Part shown: piece after piece, positions 20,963-33,340 of the stretch
How positions within the stretch are numbered: position 1 is the stretch's first letter
Layout of the letters: each line of letters opens with the position of its first letter
DNA from: Nymphaea colorata
Lineage: Eukaryota; Streptophyta; Magnoliopsida; Nymphaeales; Nymphaeaceae
Reading direction: 5' to 3'
NCBI RefSeq assembly: GCF_008831285.2
Contig: NC_045143.1
Location: 15,091,151-15,155,150 of the forward strand
Length of the DNA stretch: 64,000 nt
The notes under the pieces: generated by a model
What the model was told of the DNA's origin: nothing
The model's database searches: none
Seen by the model: the letters and a program-made list of their open reading frames with translations, nothing else
Made by a program: the position numbers and the translations under genes

Positions 20963-22977
20963 AAAACAATGGCTAGCAGCAGAAATAGTAGAGCAACTGA
21001 GACATTCATTCCTATGGTGATTTGTTTCAAGAAGATGTTTGGATGGGGTTTACAACAACTCGAAGAGCTGATCAACTTCTTGTCAAGCAATGTTTATTTA
21101 AGTTGAGGCACCAAAACAAATGAAGAACATGCATAAGAAAATAACGACACCAAGACAAATGAAGAACCTGCATAAGAAAATGTATACCATAGCAAATGTG
21201 AAGTCACCTTAATCAAAATAAGGGTGCCTCCTTTACAACTGAAGCAATTGAAACAAAGAAAACATTCATATAGACACGAAATATGTGCATGATGCCCATC
21301 CTTCAGTTTTAGTTTGTAATTAACGGACTACTGCTGGTTACTGCATATAGTAATGAAAGTTTTTGTAGAGGGAGCATAATATTGAGATTTCTTAACAGAT
21401 TACTATGGAAGTTGTCCTAGTCTAATCCTGCTATACTTTTGCTTAAATTCACATCATAGTTGATTGATTGTCTATAGGCATAAATAACAATCGACCTGCA
21501 TTATACTTTTAGGCTCTTTCAGAACAATCCCAATAAAAGATATATGATTGGGAATAGGCCTTGTGAGTTGTTACCCTGGTCATTGGTAAAAGGAACAATG
21601 CTTTTATTGGGTTGTTACAATGTTTCATAAATCTGCAGCAATCTTAGAGAAGATACATGAAACAGTACGCCATTGTTTCTATTACTAAATGGTTTCTCTT
21701 AAAGGCTGTTTGATAGATCATAGAACCCTACAGCAGAAGCTGCATTTTTAGTAAGTTATTTCACTCACACACGCGTATTTAACTTGCATATTTCCCTACC
21801 AATTAAGAACTTACTGAGAACTTATTCCTACTAGTCCCATGAAATTATGAATTCCCAAGTGATAATTTACAAAGGTAGACTTAGTTGAAAAGTGAAGGAT
21901 CTCCAATTATAGTTGCCTCCTTGTAAAGTTCCAGACAATGCTAACAAAAAAGTAGACCACTTGAAGGGAACATGTACTACTTCATATATACTGAGAAAAC
22001 GGCTATACGTTACATTTCTAACATGAACTTAGCACTTGGTTAAGAAAACATAACTCTTAAGCGCATGATCCTCTAATTAAGTCCACCTAGTGCACCTTGA
22101 GGGATGATATAAAGAAACACTCTAAAAGATACGACATGGGCAGATCAAAATTATTTTGAAACAGAAACTTAGCGCTGAGGGATTAAGCAGCAGACTCAAC
22201 CACAAACCTGAGCATGGAGTTGATGGGTAAGTCATTCATCATTCCATGAACAAGACTTGCGGAGTTCGTCAGAGTAATGGAAAGACGGGGAAGCAAGGCA
22301 AAGTAAAACATGCATGCAGACATCAGAGCTTTTCTCAGTAGAACACAATCAACACAATAAACATGCGTGCAGACATCATTTGAGAAGGAACCAGGAAAAT
22401 ATACAAAAAAAAGGGGATTGATGCTCATGGCAGAGATCCAGCAAGCAATACAAAAAAGAAATGAAAGAGGGATAAACAACAGTGCAGACATCAGAGCTTC
22501 GTTTTCAGTCGACGCACCTGCAGGGATTCAAAACGCGTACTTGGAGAGGGGAACAAGAGAGAGAATGAGAGAGAGAGATAGAGAGAGAGACAATACCTTG
22601 CGAGAAAGAGAGGGACGGGAGGCTAGCGACTGCATTGAGAGGAGGCGTGGAGGCGTCGAGCTCTGATGCGGAGAGGGAGAGGAGGCATGCGAGGGAGTCT
22701 TCTGCGGGTGCGTCAACGAGAAGGAAGAGGGAGCTGCTGCGGCATGAAGGAAAAGAAGAAGACGCGAAGACGCGCTCGCGTGCCCTAACGGGCAAAAATA
22801 AAATTCCAGAAAAAAATTTCCGTCTCTCCAAACGGAAATTTTTTTCCGAAAAAAATTTCCGGAATTCGACTTCAACGGTCGATGAAATTTTTCCATGTTT
22901 GATACGATGGAAAAATTTCAAATTTTTGAATTATTTTTCTCGATGAACAGTTCTTTTCCGGCGCATCAAACACCCCC

Positions 22978-24029
22978 TTAAGAAGTTGTCAAAGTAAGGG
23001 GTGTTCGCTTCTAAAATATCTTTCATGGAAAGAAAGATCTCCCCATTAACTTTCATTTTGGAGATCTTATCTTCGTATTCTTGCCATCATCCTTCAACCA
23101 CTTTACTGGGGCTTTTTCCTTCCACTTAATGTCTTCTAGATGCAAAGCCTCCTGTAATCGAAGCCCGATTCAGTCATCGTCTGTCTCTGAGGATGGGTGA
23201 CTCTTCCCATTGGCTGTACATGCTACTTCTAACTTACCCTACAAGTCATTAATGCCGGATTCAATATTACCAAAAGAGTATCGACTTCACTCCCTGAGGG
23301 CTCTACTAACATTATTAAGTTTGTTAAGGTAGCACACCATAGGGCACTGTACTTGAGAGACGCTCTAAATTCTGTAGATTAGTTGAACTGCTTCTTCTTT
23401 CGGAAGCCACAGTCTGAAAAACCTAAACTACCTAAACTGTCTCTCCCTGCATAGGTCTCATCATTGGTGGAGCTATGGTTGCATGTGGGTCTAGAGTTGG
23501 CTCATGGCTGACAGCGAACACAAGACTGACATATTCTCTTCCCTCATTGAATTAATGAACCCCCAATCCAACTTCCAAAAGAGTCTCTAATCTCATTGAC
23601 GAATATTGAACAGGTAAAGTCACTTTGACCATCCACTATTTCTTTGAGGTTCCATTCAATGATGAACCTGTTGAAATCAGAACACGACTTGAGAATATGA
23701 GCTTTCCCCATCTTATTAGCACTCTACCCCATTGCATTAAAATCCCCACACACAATAGTGCAGATTCGCTTCCTGCAAATGAGAGCCCAACTCAGCAAGA
23801 CTATTTTGCTTGAGCATAGGGTTATGGGCATGTAGGCCACAACCACCCTAAAAGGAGAGCTGATCCCTTCTGAGGCAAACATTCTAGAAATCTAGCAATG
23901 ATTTTGTGTCCACTCAAGATAGTTAATAACTACACTATTCCATGATGCATCCACTCTTACTTTCTCATCCTCTTGGGATTCGTTTTTCTAAACTCCATTC
24001 ATCTGAACTCTCCTTGCCAGACGTTTCAG
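22978..24029 (-). pseudogene. LINE B, middle block: endonuclease to polymerase linker
   Basis: Minus-strand continuation of LINE B between the Harbinger and copia B insertions. Near 23,085 the frame shows APVKWLKDDGKNTK, the L1 segment just upstream of reverse transcriptase. Before it comes a block like SFGNIESGINDL (about 23,270) that fits the coiled linker after the endonuclease. The endonuclease itself (23,300-24,029) is badly broken. The copia B insertion interrupts it at 24029/24030. Confidence 0.7.
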
Positions 24030-24308
24030 TGTTAAGAAAGCGATAAACGCATATCAGGAAGATCTGCCTCTTCCTAAAATATCGAGTGGTGATGATTGTA
24101 ATCCTCCTCCTAAAATTGTGGAATGTAATCAAGATCCTAAAATTGTGGATCTAGATTGTCACGGTTATTCAATAAATAAAGAAAGCTCTCCCTCTCACTG
24201 TGTGTGAGAAATTGAGGGAGAAACCTTCATCGTGGATGTAAGCCAACTTACAGGCTGAACCACGTTAAATCTTTATTGTTTTCTCATCTTCTTTACTTTA
24301 TTTTTACA
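24030..24308 (+). repeat. 5' LTR of copia B
   Basis: 279 bp, TGTTAAGAAAG...TTTTTACA. Followed directly by the primer site. Aligns along its length with 28870-29143. Confidence 0.92.
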
Positions 24309-24320
24309 TGGTATCAGAGC
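24309..24320 (+). other. primer binding site of copia B
   Basis: TGGTATCAGAGC, exact complement of the plant initiator tRNA-Met 3' end, immediately after the LTR terminal CA. Confidence 0.93.
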
Positions 24321-24551
24321 CAGGAAGGCAGGCATGAGGAACAGAGGTCAAATAGAGGATTCCTCCAGTGGATGTTGCTGACAATCTATATCTCAAACAT
24401 TCTGCAATTTCTGTCAGTGTTACTAACTTATAACCAAGTTTGAGAATTTTTGGAGCTATGGGTGAAGCTCTGTGATTTTTCTGCGCCGGCTGTGAGGACA
24501 TAAAACCGTGACAATCACTACTGTAACAACACTGTGTACTTTTAGAATATC

Positions 24552-25144
24552 TTGGCAATGCCGATGCCAAACTCATCCTTTTCAATAGCGTTTAGCCCCA
24601 ACCATGCTGCACCGTCAACTACTCAGTGGAATGCTTTTTCTAGTTTGGCATCTGTCAAGTTAGATCACACAAATTATCTACTATGGTGTTCTCAAATTAC
24701 CAGCATTATGAAAAGCCAAGAACAACTAAGGTATGTCAACGACACCATTACTGCTCCTCCTGAGTATCTTGATGTAGAGCAAACCATAGAAAATCCTGAT
24801 TTTGAAGCATGGGAACGGGTAGATCAGTTAGCTTTAAGTTGGATTAAGGTTACAGTATCCGAACACATTTTTCTACAATTAATCTCATATTCCACTGCAC
24901 GTGAGGCTTCATGTGCTCTAGAACAACAAAATATGGTTCTCAATCTAACTTACAGATCATTCAGTTAAAAAGGGATTTACAGAATGTCAAGAAAAGAGAT
25001 ATGATGATGGCTGATTACTTGAATCATGTCAAATTTTTGTATGACTCATTAACTGCAGTAATCATAAGGTATCTGATACTGATTTGGTTTTATATACTCT
25101 TAATGGGTTGTCCACTGAATATGAGGCCTTCATCACTACTGTAA
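24552..25144 (+). pseudogene. copia B gag
   Basis: 24552-24968 encodes the gag N-terminus (SVKLDHTNYLLWCSQI, then EAWERVDQLALSWI), typical of the UBN2/Retrotran_gag family. 24911-25144 continues in another frame with LQNVKKRDMMMADYLNHVK, so there is one frameshift near 24,940 and another after 25,090. The product would be a capsid-like protein. Confidence 0.8.
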
Positions 25145-25183
25145 CAACATTCAAGACTACTGAGTTTTTCTAAAATATTTGAT

Positions 25184-26030
25184 ATGCTCATTTCACAAGA
25201 AAATTGTCGGCAAATTCTTTCACCCCTTGTTGATATGTCTCAAGAAACAAAAACGGTAGGCATGGTTGCCCATCAAACTGGCAATCGTGAAAATTCTTAT
25301 GCAAGAGGGAGAGAGGACCAAAATGGCGGAGGTCGCAACAATTATAAATCATATAATAGTAGTGGTTGTGGCAATTTTAGTTCATACAATGGAGGACACG
25401 ACAATTTTGGTTCATACAATGGATGACGAGGGAACAATAGAGGTCGTGGGTATACTAGAGGCCATGGTAATACTTCTAATTATAAAATGCCTGCAGCTAT
25501 TACTTGCCAATATTGTGGTTGCAGGGGCCATAATGCTCGTTAGTGCTATGATATTTCAAAAGCCTTTATGGCCATGGCTCTTAATATGTGAACAACTAAT
25601 AACGGTGCTTCATTGTCAACTTCTTCTCCTAATGTGATGGATAACAATCAAGAATGGTATTCAGATACAGGCGCAACCCATCATATGACGAACCGTATTC
25701 AATCTATAGAAGGTAAATCTCCTTATTATGGTTGTAATTCAGTTATTGTTGGCAACAGATAAAAACTATCCATTAGAAGCATCGGTAACATGTCCCTACC
25801 ATCTACGCATGAAAATTTTAGATTAAAGAATGTTCTCTATGCCCCTATGATTCATAAGAATCTACTTTCTGTTGCTAAGTTCTGTTGCTAAGTTCACTAG
25901 AGATAATGACTGCAAAATGGAATTTACGCTTCATGATTTTTCTGTCAAGAATATACAGACGGGGGAAATAATGCATTAGGGACGACTTAAGAATGGACTT
26001 TATGCATAAACCAACACTAGCACTACTGCA
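25184..26030 (+). pseudogene. copia B gag C-terminus and protease
   Basis: A Gly/Asn/Tyr-rich linker (25,320-25,480) with repeats of a GGHDNFGSYNG type is followed by a zinc knuckle near 25,507-25,546 (C-x2-C-x4-H-x4-C). This is interrupted by a TAG at 25541-25543, where a Gln codon is expected. The aspartic protease active site WYSDTGATHHMT is at about 25,654-25,690. Frames shift more than once before integrase. Confidence 0.7.
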
Positions 26031-26054
26031 AGAAAACTACCCACTGGAAATGAA

Positions 26055-27031
26055 TTGCAGACATGCAATGCTTATGTTTCTTTTTTCAATAATGTTGCTC
26101 AAGTTCTTAGAGATACTTTTAACCTTTGGCATGAACATTTGGAACATGTAAATGATTCTTTATTGAATCGCATGAACTCATCTAAGTATATTGCTTCTGA
26201 TTCAATGCCTAAAGAGCATTTTTGTTCAATTTGTCCTTTAGCCAAGATGCATAGGCTGCCCTTTGATTCCACTTGTTAAAAACGTCTTCTCATTTAGAAT
26301 TATTACATGCGGATGTATGGGGACCTTCACCATGTATCTCTAGAGAATGGTACAAGTATTATTTGATAATAATAGATGATTTTTCAGGATTCACCTAGAG
26401 TTTTATGCTTACAAAGAAGTCTAAAACCTTCTCTTGTTTCCAAAACTTTTATAAGATCATAGAAAAACAACTTGAGCACAAGATTAAAGCTTTTCATAGT
26501 GATTGTGGAGGTGAGTTTATGAGCGTAGAATTTTTTATGTATCTTGCCTCTCATGGTATTCAAAGACATCTCTCATGTCCCTATATACTGCAGCAAAATG
26601 GTGTAGCGAAGGGAAAACATCGCCACATTGTTGAAATGGGACTGGCTATGCTTATTAATGCTTATATGCTAGCTTATTTTTGGACTGATGCTTTCAAAAT
26701 GGTGATTTATATTATCAACAGGTTACCAATTAGTGCTCAAAAATCTACTCCATTTGAGAAACTTCTTGGTAACAAGCCTCAATTGGAGAACCTTAAAGTT
26801 TTTGGATGCACTGCTTATCCATTAGTAAGTCCTCAAAATAAATCAAAACTTGCTCCAAAGTCTCATGCATGTGTCTTTCTTGGGTTCCCAAAATGTTTTA
26901 AAGGCTACATATGTTACAATCCCGTGAACAAACGTGTTACTATTTCCAGACATGTTCTTTTTGATGAAAACACCTTTTATACTTTGGAACTCGACCACCT
27001 ACTACTACTCAAGAGATCATCAGTTGGTTAG
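26055..27031 (+). pseudogene. copia B integrase, catalytic Glu replaced
   Basis: 26055-26279 has the zinc-binding HHCC region (LWHEHLEHV, then CSICPLAKMHRLPF). A stop follows, then the first catalytic Asp in LHADVWGP (about 26,305). 26405-27031 has the second Asp in FHSDCGGEF and the C-terminal LKVFGCTAYP block. The usual catalytic Glu in NGVAERKH is a Lys codon at 26609-26611 (NGVAKGKH), which should inactivate the enzyme whatever the frame. Confidence 0.82.
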
Positions 27032-27351
27032 CTAAAGATGCCACTCAAACCACCATCGGTTCTCAACTGATCCACTTACCCAACCCTAGTACATCTAACC
27101 TAAGTGGGTCTTCAAATGTTCCTCCAAGCCATGGCTACATTTCCCAACAAACCAACACAGTTTTCTCTAAAACTATCACTCAGGACGGACCCAATCCAAC
27201 TATTTTAACCCCTGAAACACTTAGTCATATCAGAAACAACCCCATGTTTACCCGTTCTCAAGATGGAACCTGCCGACCCAGAATATTCACCTATCTCAGT
27301 GAGACTAAACCTATTGACATTGAAACTAAAACTGTTGACCTCCAAGAAACC

Positions 27352-28303
27352 CTATAGGATGATCGATGGCAAGCAACTATGAATAGTGAGATTGAAGCAC
27401 TTCACAGAAATAAAACTTAGAATTTGATTCCTTGAATGCCTCATTATAATGTAGTGGGATGTCGATGGATCTACAAAGTCAAGCGACATGCCGATGGGTC
27501 TGTCGCTCGGTTTAAAGCACGTCTTGTAGCCAAGGGATACTGTCAACGGGAAGGGATTGATTATGTTGGTACTTTCAACCCAGTGGTAAAGCCTACTACT
27601 ATTCACCTCGTTCTTTCTATTGCCACCAGTCAAAGATGGAAAATTCATCAACTGGATGTTAACAATTCTTTCCTTCATGGAACTCTAAAGGAAGAAGTTT
27701 ATATGAGTCAGTCTCTAGGGTTTGAAGACGAGTAATCTACGACATGTATGTAGATTGAAGAAATCCCTATATGAACTCAAACAAACTCCTCGAGCTTGGT
27801 TTGAAAGCTTGAGTACATATCTTATATCCAAGGGATTTAAAGGATCCAAATATGGCTCGTCCTTGTTCATATACTCGTCTAAGTTCTACATTGCTTATAT
27901 TCTCGTCTATGTAGATGATATTATCGTAACAAGAAGCTCCTCACAGGAATTGCAAAAATTCATCTATGATATCGGCAATAAGTTCTCCATCAAAGATCTT
28001 GGGGCAATTCATTACTTTCTTGGACTAGAAGTCAATTGCCAAGCTAATGGACTCTTTTTATCTCAACACAAATATATCAAAGATCTCCTCAAAAGAGCTC
28101 GAATGGAAGAAGCCAGAGCGGTAATCACACCGGCAGCACCTAATGTCCATCTATCTAAATTTGAAGGGGATACACTCAAAGATGGAACTCTGTACATAAG
28201 CATTGTAGGTGCATTACAATATATAACACTCACTCGCCCAGATATCACATTTGCTGTTAACAAGGCCTATCAATTCCTCCATAAACCTACCAATATACAT
28301 TGA
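27352..28303 (+). pseudogene. copia B reverse transcriptase
   Basis: 27436-27735 shows [18 protein letters not shown] and the catalytic-Asp block [11 protein letters not shown]. 27722-28303 continues after a frameshift with LKKSLYELKQTPRAW and LVYVDDIIV (active-site Asp pair), then the connection region. Both metal-binding motifs are intact, but the frame is split. Confidence 0.85.
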
Positions 28304-28936
28304 ACTCATGTAAAACGAATACTTCACTATCTTCAAGGAACACAATATGTTGGTCTACACATAAAAAGAGTGACTGATTGGAAACTTGAAGCCTACTCTG
28401 ATGCAGATTGAGCTGGGTGTCCTGATGATAGGAGATCAACAAGTGGATTCCACACCATGCTTGGAGAAAACATTATATCATGGGGATCTAACAAGCAGCA
28501 CACTGTTGTTCGTTCATGCACAAAAGCAGAATATAAAGCCATGGCTGGAGCTGCAGCTGAATTAATACGGTTACAACATCTTCTTAAAGATCTCCAATTT
28601 CTTGTACAAGAAGCGCCAACATTAAAGTGTGATAATCTAGGAGCAACATATCTTGTAGCTAATCATGTGTTTCATGCTCGTGCCAAACTTATCAAAATTG
28701 ATTTTCATTGTGTTAGAGAAAAAGTGACAGCACGTGAGATTAAAATTGAGTTCGTTAAATCTGAAAATCAGCTTGCAGATATTCTGACTAAGGCCCTTGC
28801 TGGACCAAGGTTTCATGATCTCAAGAACAAGTTCAACCTTGTTAACAAAAGGATTGGCTCGTGGGAGCCTGTTAAGAAAGCGATAAACGTAGATCAAGAA
28901 GATCTACCCCTTCCTAAAATATCGAGTGGAATGTAA
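28304..28936 (+). pseudogene. copia B RNase H
   Basis: The DAD(W)[12 protein letters not shown] block contains a TGA at 28409-28411 in place of the invariant Trp. 28457-28936 continues with [36 protein letters not shown] and QLADILTKAL, all copia RNase H signatures. The open frame runs into the 3' LTR. Confidence 0.83.
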
Positions 28937-29143
28937 TCCTCCTCCTAATATTGTGGAATGTAATCAAGATCCTAAAATTGTGGATCTAGATTGTCACAGT
29001 TATTCAATAAATAAAGAAAGTTTTCCCTCTCACTGTGTGTGAAAAATTGAGGGAGAAACCTTCATCGTGGATGCAAGCCAACTTACAGGTTGAACCACGT
29101 TAAATCTTTCTTGTTTTCTCCTCTTCTTTACTTTCTTTTCACA
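28870..29143 (+). repeat. 3' LTR of copia B
   Basis: 274 bp, TGTTAAGAAAG...CTTTTCACA, partner of 24030-24308. A short purine-rich tract (CGTGGGAG) lies just upstream. Confidence 0.92.
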
Positions 29144-30760
29144 TTCATCGAGGGCATCAACTAATGCATTCTCCTTGCCCGAATGGACCTCCTCACGTTC
29201 CGTATCCATAACCCCTCAGTCCTTTCTTCCTTTCTTGTCGACTTTAATCCATCCGTCTTGACCACTGTCCTAAGAGTTGTTGGCTGCTAGAGGCTTCCAT
29301 CACTGAGACAACCTATTTGACTGAATGTGGATCTGACCAGCAACATTTATGAAACTCATTGTAGATGAGCTCTTTCCCCTACCTCTGCCTTGCCCTCCTC
29401 CATTACCATTAGCCCTTACTAAGAGACAATTTTCTCCTCTCACTTTTTCTGTGAGAAGGAGAACCCAAGAGGGACCACTAGATCCTCCCCCTCAATCCCA
29501 CTGAATTTAAAGATGGTGAAAGGATTAGCTATAGGAGTTGAAGGGGGTTCTTACTTGGGGTTTGGAAGCCAGAGCTCTCTCTCCTTGATCTGAAGGGAGG
29601 ACGATTGAAGTGCCTGCTTGCCTCCTCCTTTGGCTTTTGTCGAGCTGGTGGTCTGCACTCTATGGGTTGATCGATTGCGTCTCCATTTGCCTCATGCTGA
29701 TCTCTAGGACCCAAGAGCTCTTGTGCGCTCTTTCCAAGCTGACCCCCTTGGCCACGCCCCTCCCCCCACCAAGTGGTACTTTCCAGTTCTTTGAGACCAT
29801 TATAACCCTCTCCAAAGCATTTTTGGCAACATTTTCACTAGATTCAGCTCCCCTTGTCCTCCTGCAGGATGCTCTGAAGTGGGTTAGAGTTCTACAAAAG
29901 TTGTAGAAGGTTATGTGGGACTCATATTGCACCTTCCTTTTGTTTGCATTTTCTCCCATTGCCTAGGTCTAGAGTCACTGAAGCAAGGAGATGAAGTTGA
30001 TGGGGACTTCAATCTTTTCCCTAGTGAAGCCAAGCTTCTCCTAGTTCTCTGTGCATTGGTCTTCACACACAAAATCTCCTCTCAGTCCATTGACTATCAC
30101 TTTGAAATAGCACTTGTTCCACAACAAAGCTGGGAGTTGTGGCAGCTAGATCCACAACAACACCATCTCAAGCTCTACTGTCTTCATCTCTTGCTGCAGG
30201 AGCCATCCACTAGCAAATGAGCAAATGCCCCCCAACCAACCATGCATGAGACTAAAGGACTTACTCCACATCCTTTTGAGAGCCACAAAAACATAGTTGT
30301 AATTAGTACCAGCTCTACTGTTGCCCCCCAATAGGCCAGCAATAAGGGTATGTTTGAAGGGTTCTACTAGTTTTTCCAGAGCTCGGGCACTGAACCGAAC
30401 CACTGATTCCTCCCCCTTGAAATCCACTTGCGCCTCTGCCGTATCGCTCAAATCCAGCTTCTTCTGTCCATCTACAACCCTGGCTCAAGAACATTTGGTG
30501 GAGATGTCTTCCACCGACATTCCCTCCTCCAGGCCCAAGCTTCCTTCTGCTCTCATTTCCTCATCCACAATTTCCATTGCCTCCTCCACATCTTTTGCTA
30601 AAGCCAAGGATAAGCCTCCACTCGAGCAATGTGAAGCCCTTCTTCCACCATCATTCCATCTGCTGCCGGAATTCTCACAGCCATAGTACGTCCATAAAGA
30701 TCTCCAATCCACCAATCTTGACAACTTAAATAACTCTACCGGAGCCATTATTACAACCTA
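29144..30760 (-). pseudogene. LINE B, 5' block: ORF1 (DUF4283-type)
   Basis: Minus-strand frames resemble plant L1 ORF1. 30485-30748 may be the N-terminus (AKDVEEAMEIVDEEM). 30146-30451 shows ALEKLVEPFKHTLIAGLLGG, close to the DUF4283 opening KLAEPFKxxLVGKF. The remainder, down to 29,144, is a charged low-complexity region before ORF2. The block is rich in stops. ORF1 proteins of this kind bind RNA. Taken with 14220-17039 and 22981-24029, the LINE totals about 5.5 kb, close to full length. Confidence 0.65.
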
Positions 30761-33335
30761 AGTGGGACAACCCTCATACAAGTGTTATTTACCTCTCGTG
30801 CTCGTTTTTCTGCATTTTCTGGTGATGTGTTCAGTGTTATTCTTGTTTACGTTTATCATGGTAAATTTCACATACCTGAGCACACGGGGTCCACGAACAT
30901 CTTTTCAAGTCACTGAACATGCCCCTTCTGAAATTAATTTCACTAGGCAAAGGTATAACTTTTCTTACTGGGGGCAGTTCAGAAATTTGCGCCAACCTGT
31001 AAGATGGAAGACGTTAGTGGCAAAACGTTGGCATCCAAGCATGGAGTGTTTATTTCGGTAGGATGATGGAATAAGCAGGTTTTTGTAGCCAATACAATAG
31101 ACTAGGCAGATCAGACTCCTATGATTGAAGAACTTCCAACAAAAGTACAAAACTTGCTTATCTGAGTTGATGAATAAAATACATGCACCAAATGCCTGCT
31201 CAGTCAGCGAAACAATTTCGCTAGAGCATGGCAAGGCCGAGGAATTAAAATGGTCGAAGTGAAATTATTCGAAGGACATGAAGACAAAATGCAATTTTAC
31301 AGTTGAAGTAACAAAACCAATGATTTTCTGTATAAAGGCAATGAACCTTAACAAGTGGATTTTAACTTGTATGCGTGCTATAAACCTATGATCCTCCCTC
31401 CCTCATCCCTCTTTCTCACAAATTCCAATAACAATTTATTTTTTCGCAATTTGCTTATGAAGGACCAATTGTTAGCGGCATTTTAGAATTTAAAGCGACG
31501 TGACGTAAGTAAAATTTACTATTTAAAAGCGTGTCCATGCTCAGATTAGCTGCATTAGCGTATGTCTATGTGTGTCGTGGTTGTGAGCATGATTTACAAT
31601 ATTTAAAGTGTTTGAATTCACCCCGAGTTTTTTTTGTGAATTGTTGATATCATTTGATGGAAATGCAACACTTTTCCATTCATTATTTGGAGGAAAATTT
31701 AATGCAAAATGCCGGACTATATAAAACGACAATCATCAAAGGAAAAATAGGATGGGCATCCCTCCAATTTATCGAAAGAAAAGATTGGATTCATTCTACA
31801 AAGAAACAATTGAAACAGGAGATGGAAATATGAGCACCTTCTAACACTAAATTACGTTCTAACGGTTTTGCCTTACACTTTTAATTTGTTGACATTTCTC
31901 ATGAAATGTGAATAAAAAAAGCTGCAAAAAAGGGTCAGCGCTTTGAAATTGGCTCATAAAGAAAAAAAAAACCTCCAATAAATTCATTATGGTAATTTAT
32001 GCTGATGACCATTTGATGCATTTTGAGAAACAGCTTGCATTTTTTTTTTTGTATTGCAGCTCTTGTTGATAGAAACGGTAAAAACTATTTGTGAACATAT
32101 TGCCTTATGATCTTAAGATATTTTCTATTTACAGCCTATTTTTTGTTCATAATTATAGAAAATGATTAGCTTTTGTGAATTAAAACACATATACCAAACA
32201 AGTTGATTACAAAAAGAGTTGTGGAGAGAGTTAATCATAGAGTTATGGCCAATGGTTCTTAGCTTAATTTGGGAATTTTCGAGCCAGTCGCTGCTTCGTC
32301 AAAATTAAACTGTGGAATATGAGCAGAGTTATTGGCCCCTTGAACTTCGTTACCATTTCTCACAGTCACTATTTCTCGATCATATATTGTTGATCAACCT
32401 GTTAGGGCTTAGTTACGTCCATCAAGTCCCTACCCAACAACAAGAAACAGCCTGCGATTAGTGATTGAAGATATTGTCAAGTGCTCAAATTCATCCCCTT
32501 CACGAAAAAAGGATAACATCGACAAACCAAGCGAAACTAACAAGTAGACGCCGTCTTTTCATAGCAAGCTTCATTTCGTTCACTCTGGGTGTTCCTTCTC
32601 CTCTCCGCTATATCCCATTGTTTTATGTGATTGGTCTTTCTTCTCTCATCCCCTCCCCTTTTTATGTTTTTGTGGCTTCTTTGCCGATTTTGAACACATT
32701 TTTCTGTTTCAGAGGTAGTGGTTGAAGTCCAGGACCATTTTCCGTCTCTTAGGGAGATCGTCATTTGGGCAAGCCTTCTCCACCCGCAAATTTATTTTCA
32801 TTGTATTTGTGTTTTCTCTTGTTAAGTTTATCGAACTACAGATTCGGCGCTCGTGTTCAACTTACTATTTGCATTGCCGTCATTGCTAATTAAAATTCTC
32901 GATTTAGTGGTTGTAAAATTGGACTGTACATTGATATTTTTAGTCTCAATTGCATTCTCATCAAGTTTACATTTATTGAGTAGTGAACAACTGACAATTG
33001 TTGTTTTTCTTGTTACTATACCCTCTTTTACTCGACTCCTTCCAATTTTCCTCAATTTTCTCTCACCTCACTTTCCTTGTTTCAACCGTGAACTTCCATG
33101 CCTCAATAGATATCTGACCACCGGCAGTTTCAAATTGCCGGCGGACCTCTAAGATGGCAAACACCGCCCCATGGTGACGTCCTCTTTCTAGCACCCAACT
33201 TCGACGTCCTCTTTCTAGCACCCAACTTCTTTTGCTATACCTTTCTCTAGGTTTTAATTTGTTTAAGGTTTTGGGTCCGAACTGAAAAATTTCACGGGCC
33301 AGTCTCAGTTTTAGTGGTTTTTCATCCGTGGGGTT
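30761..33335. other. intergenic, no gene recognised
   Basis: The longest open frames (30762-31061 +, 32465-32725 +, 32853-33152 +) are hydrophobic or Ser/Leu-rich and show no family motif. 31,250-32,400 is AT-rich with long A and T runs. A short hairpin, CCGGCA-TTTCAAA-TGCCGG type, lies at 33121-33141. A 27-bp direct duplication is listed separately. Confidence 0.5.
33176..33229. repeat. 27-bp direct tandem duplication
   Basis: GACGTCCTCTTTCTAGCACC plus CAACTTC occurs twice in a row, identical in both copies. Confidence 0.9.
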
Positions 33336-33340
33336 GTTGT

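Larger units (their letters stand above)
17040..22977 (-). mobile_element. PIF/Harbinger transposon 1, full length
   Basis: A 5.94-kb element with imperfect terminal inverted repeats. The left end is GGGGCCGTATGATGG, and the right end in reverse is GGGGGTGTTTGATG, followed on both sides by further similarity ending GGAAA. It is flanked by TTA at 17037-17039 and 22978-22980, the PIF/Harbinger target duplication. It encodes both proteins of the superfamily on the minus strand, a Myb/SANT-like protein and then a DDE transposase. Each is interrupted by one in-frame stop. Removing the element rejoins LINE B coding sequence in frame. 20963-22500 holds no recognisable gene. Confidence 0.93.
24030..29143 (+). 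mobile_element. Ty1/copia retrotransposon B, both LTRs present
   Basis: A 5.1-kb plus-strand copia with LTRs 24030-24308 and 28870-29143, a perfect primer site TGGTATCAGAGC at 24309-24320, and gag, protease, integrase, reverse transcriptase and RNase H in copia order. Flanking 5-mers TTCAG (24025-24029) and TTCAT (29144-29148) agree at 4 of 5 positions. LTRs differ at roughly a dozen sites plus small indels, so the insertion is not recent. Many stops and frameshifts make it non-autonomous. It is inserted in LINE B, opposite in strand. Confidence 0.92.

Noticed and set aside
22505-22946. Ser/Arg-rich open frames on both strands
   Set aside because: They arise from GA/CT-rich sequence in Harbinger 1, overlap on opposite strands, and show no conserved motif.
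30762-31061. 99-codon frame with a hydrophobic start
   Set aside because: No recognisable family, no codon bias sign and no splice-consistent extension; kept only as a note in the gap entry.
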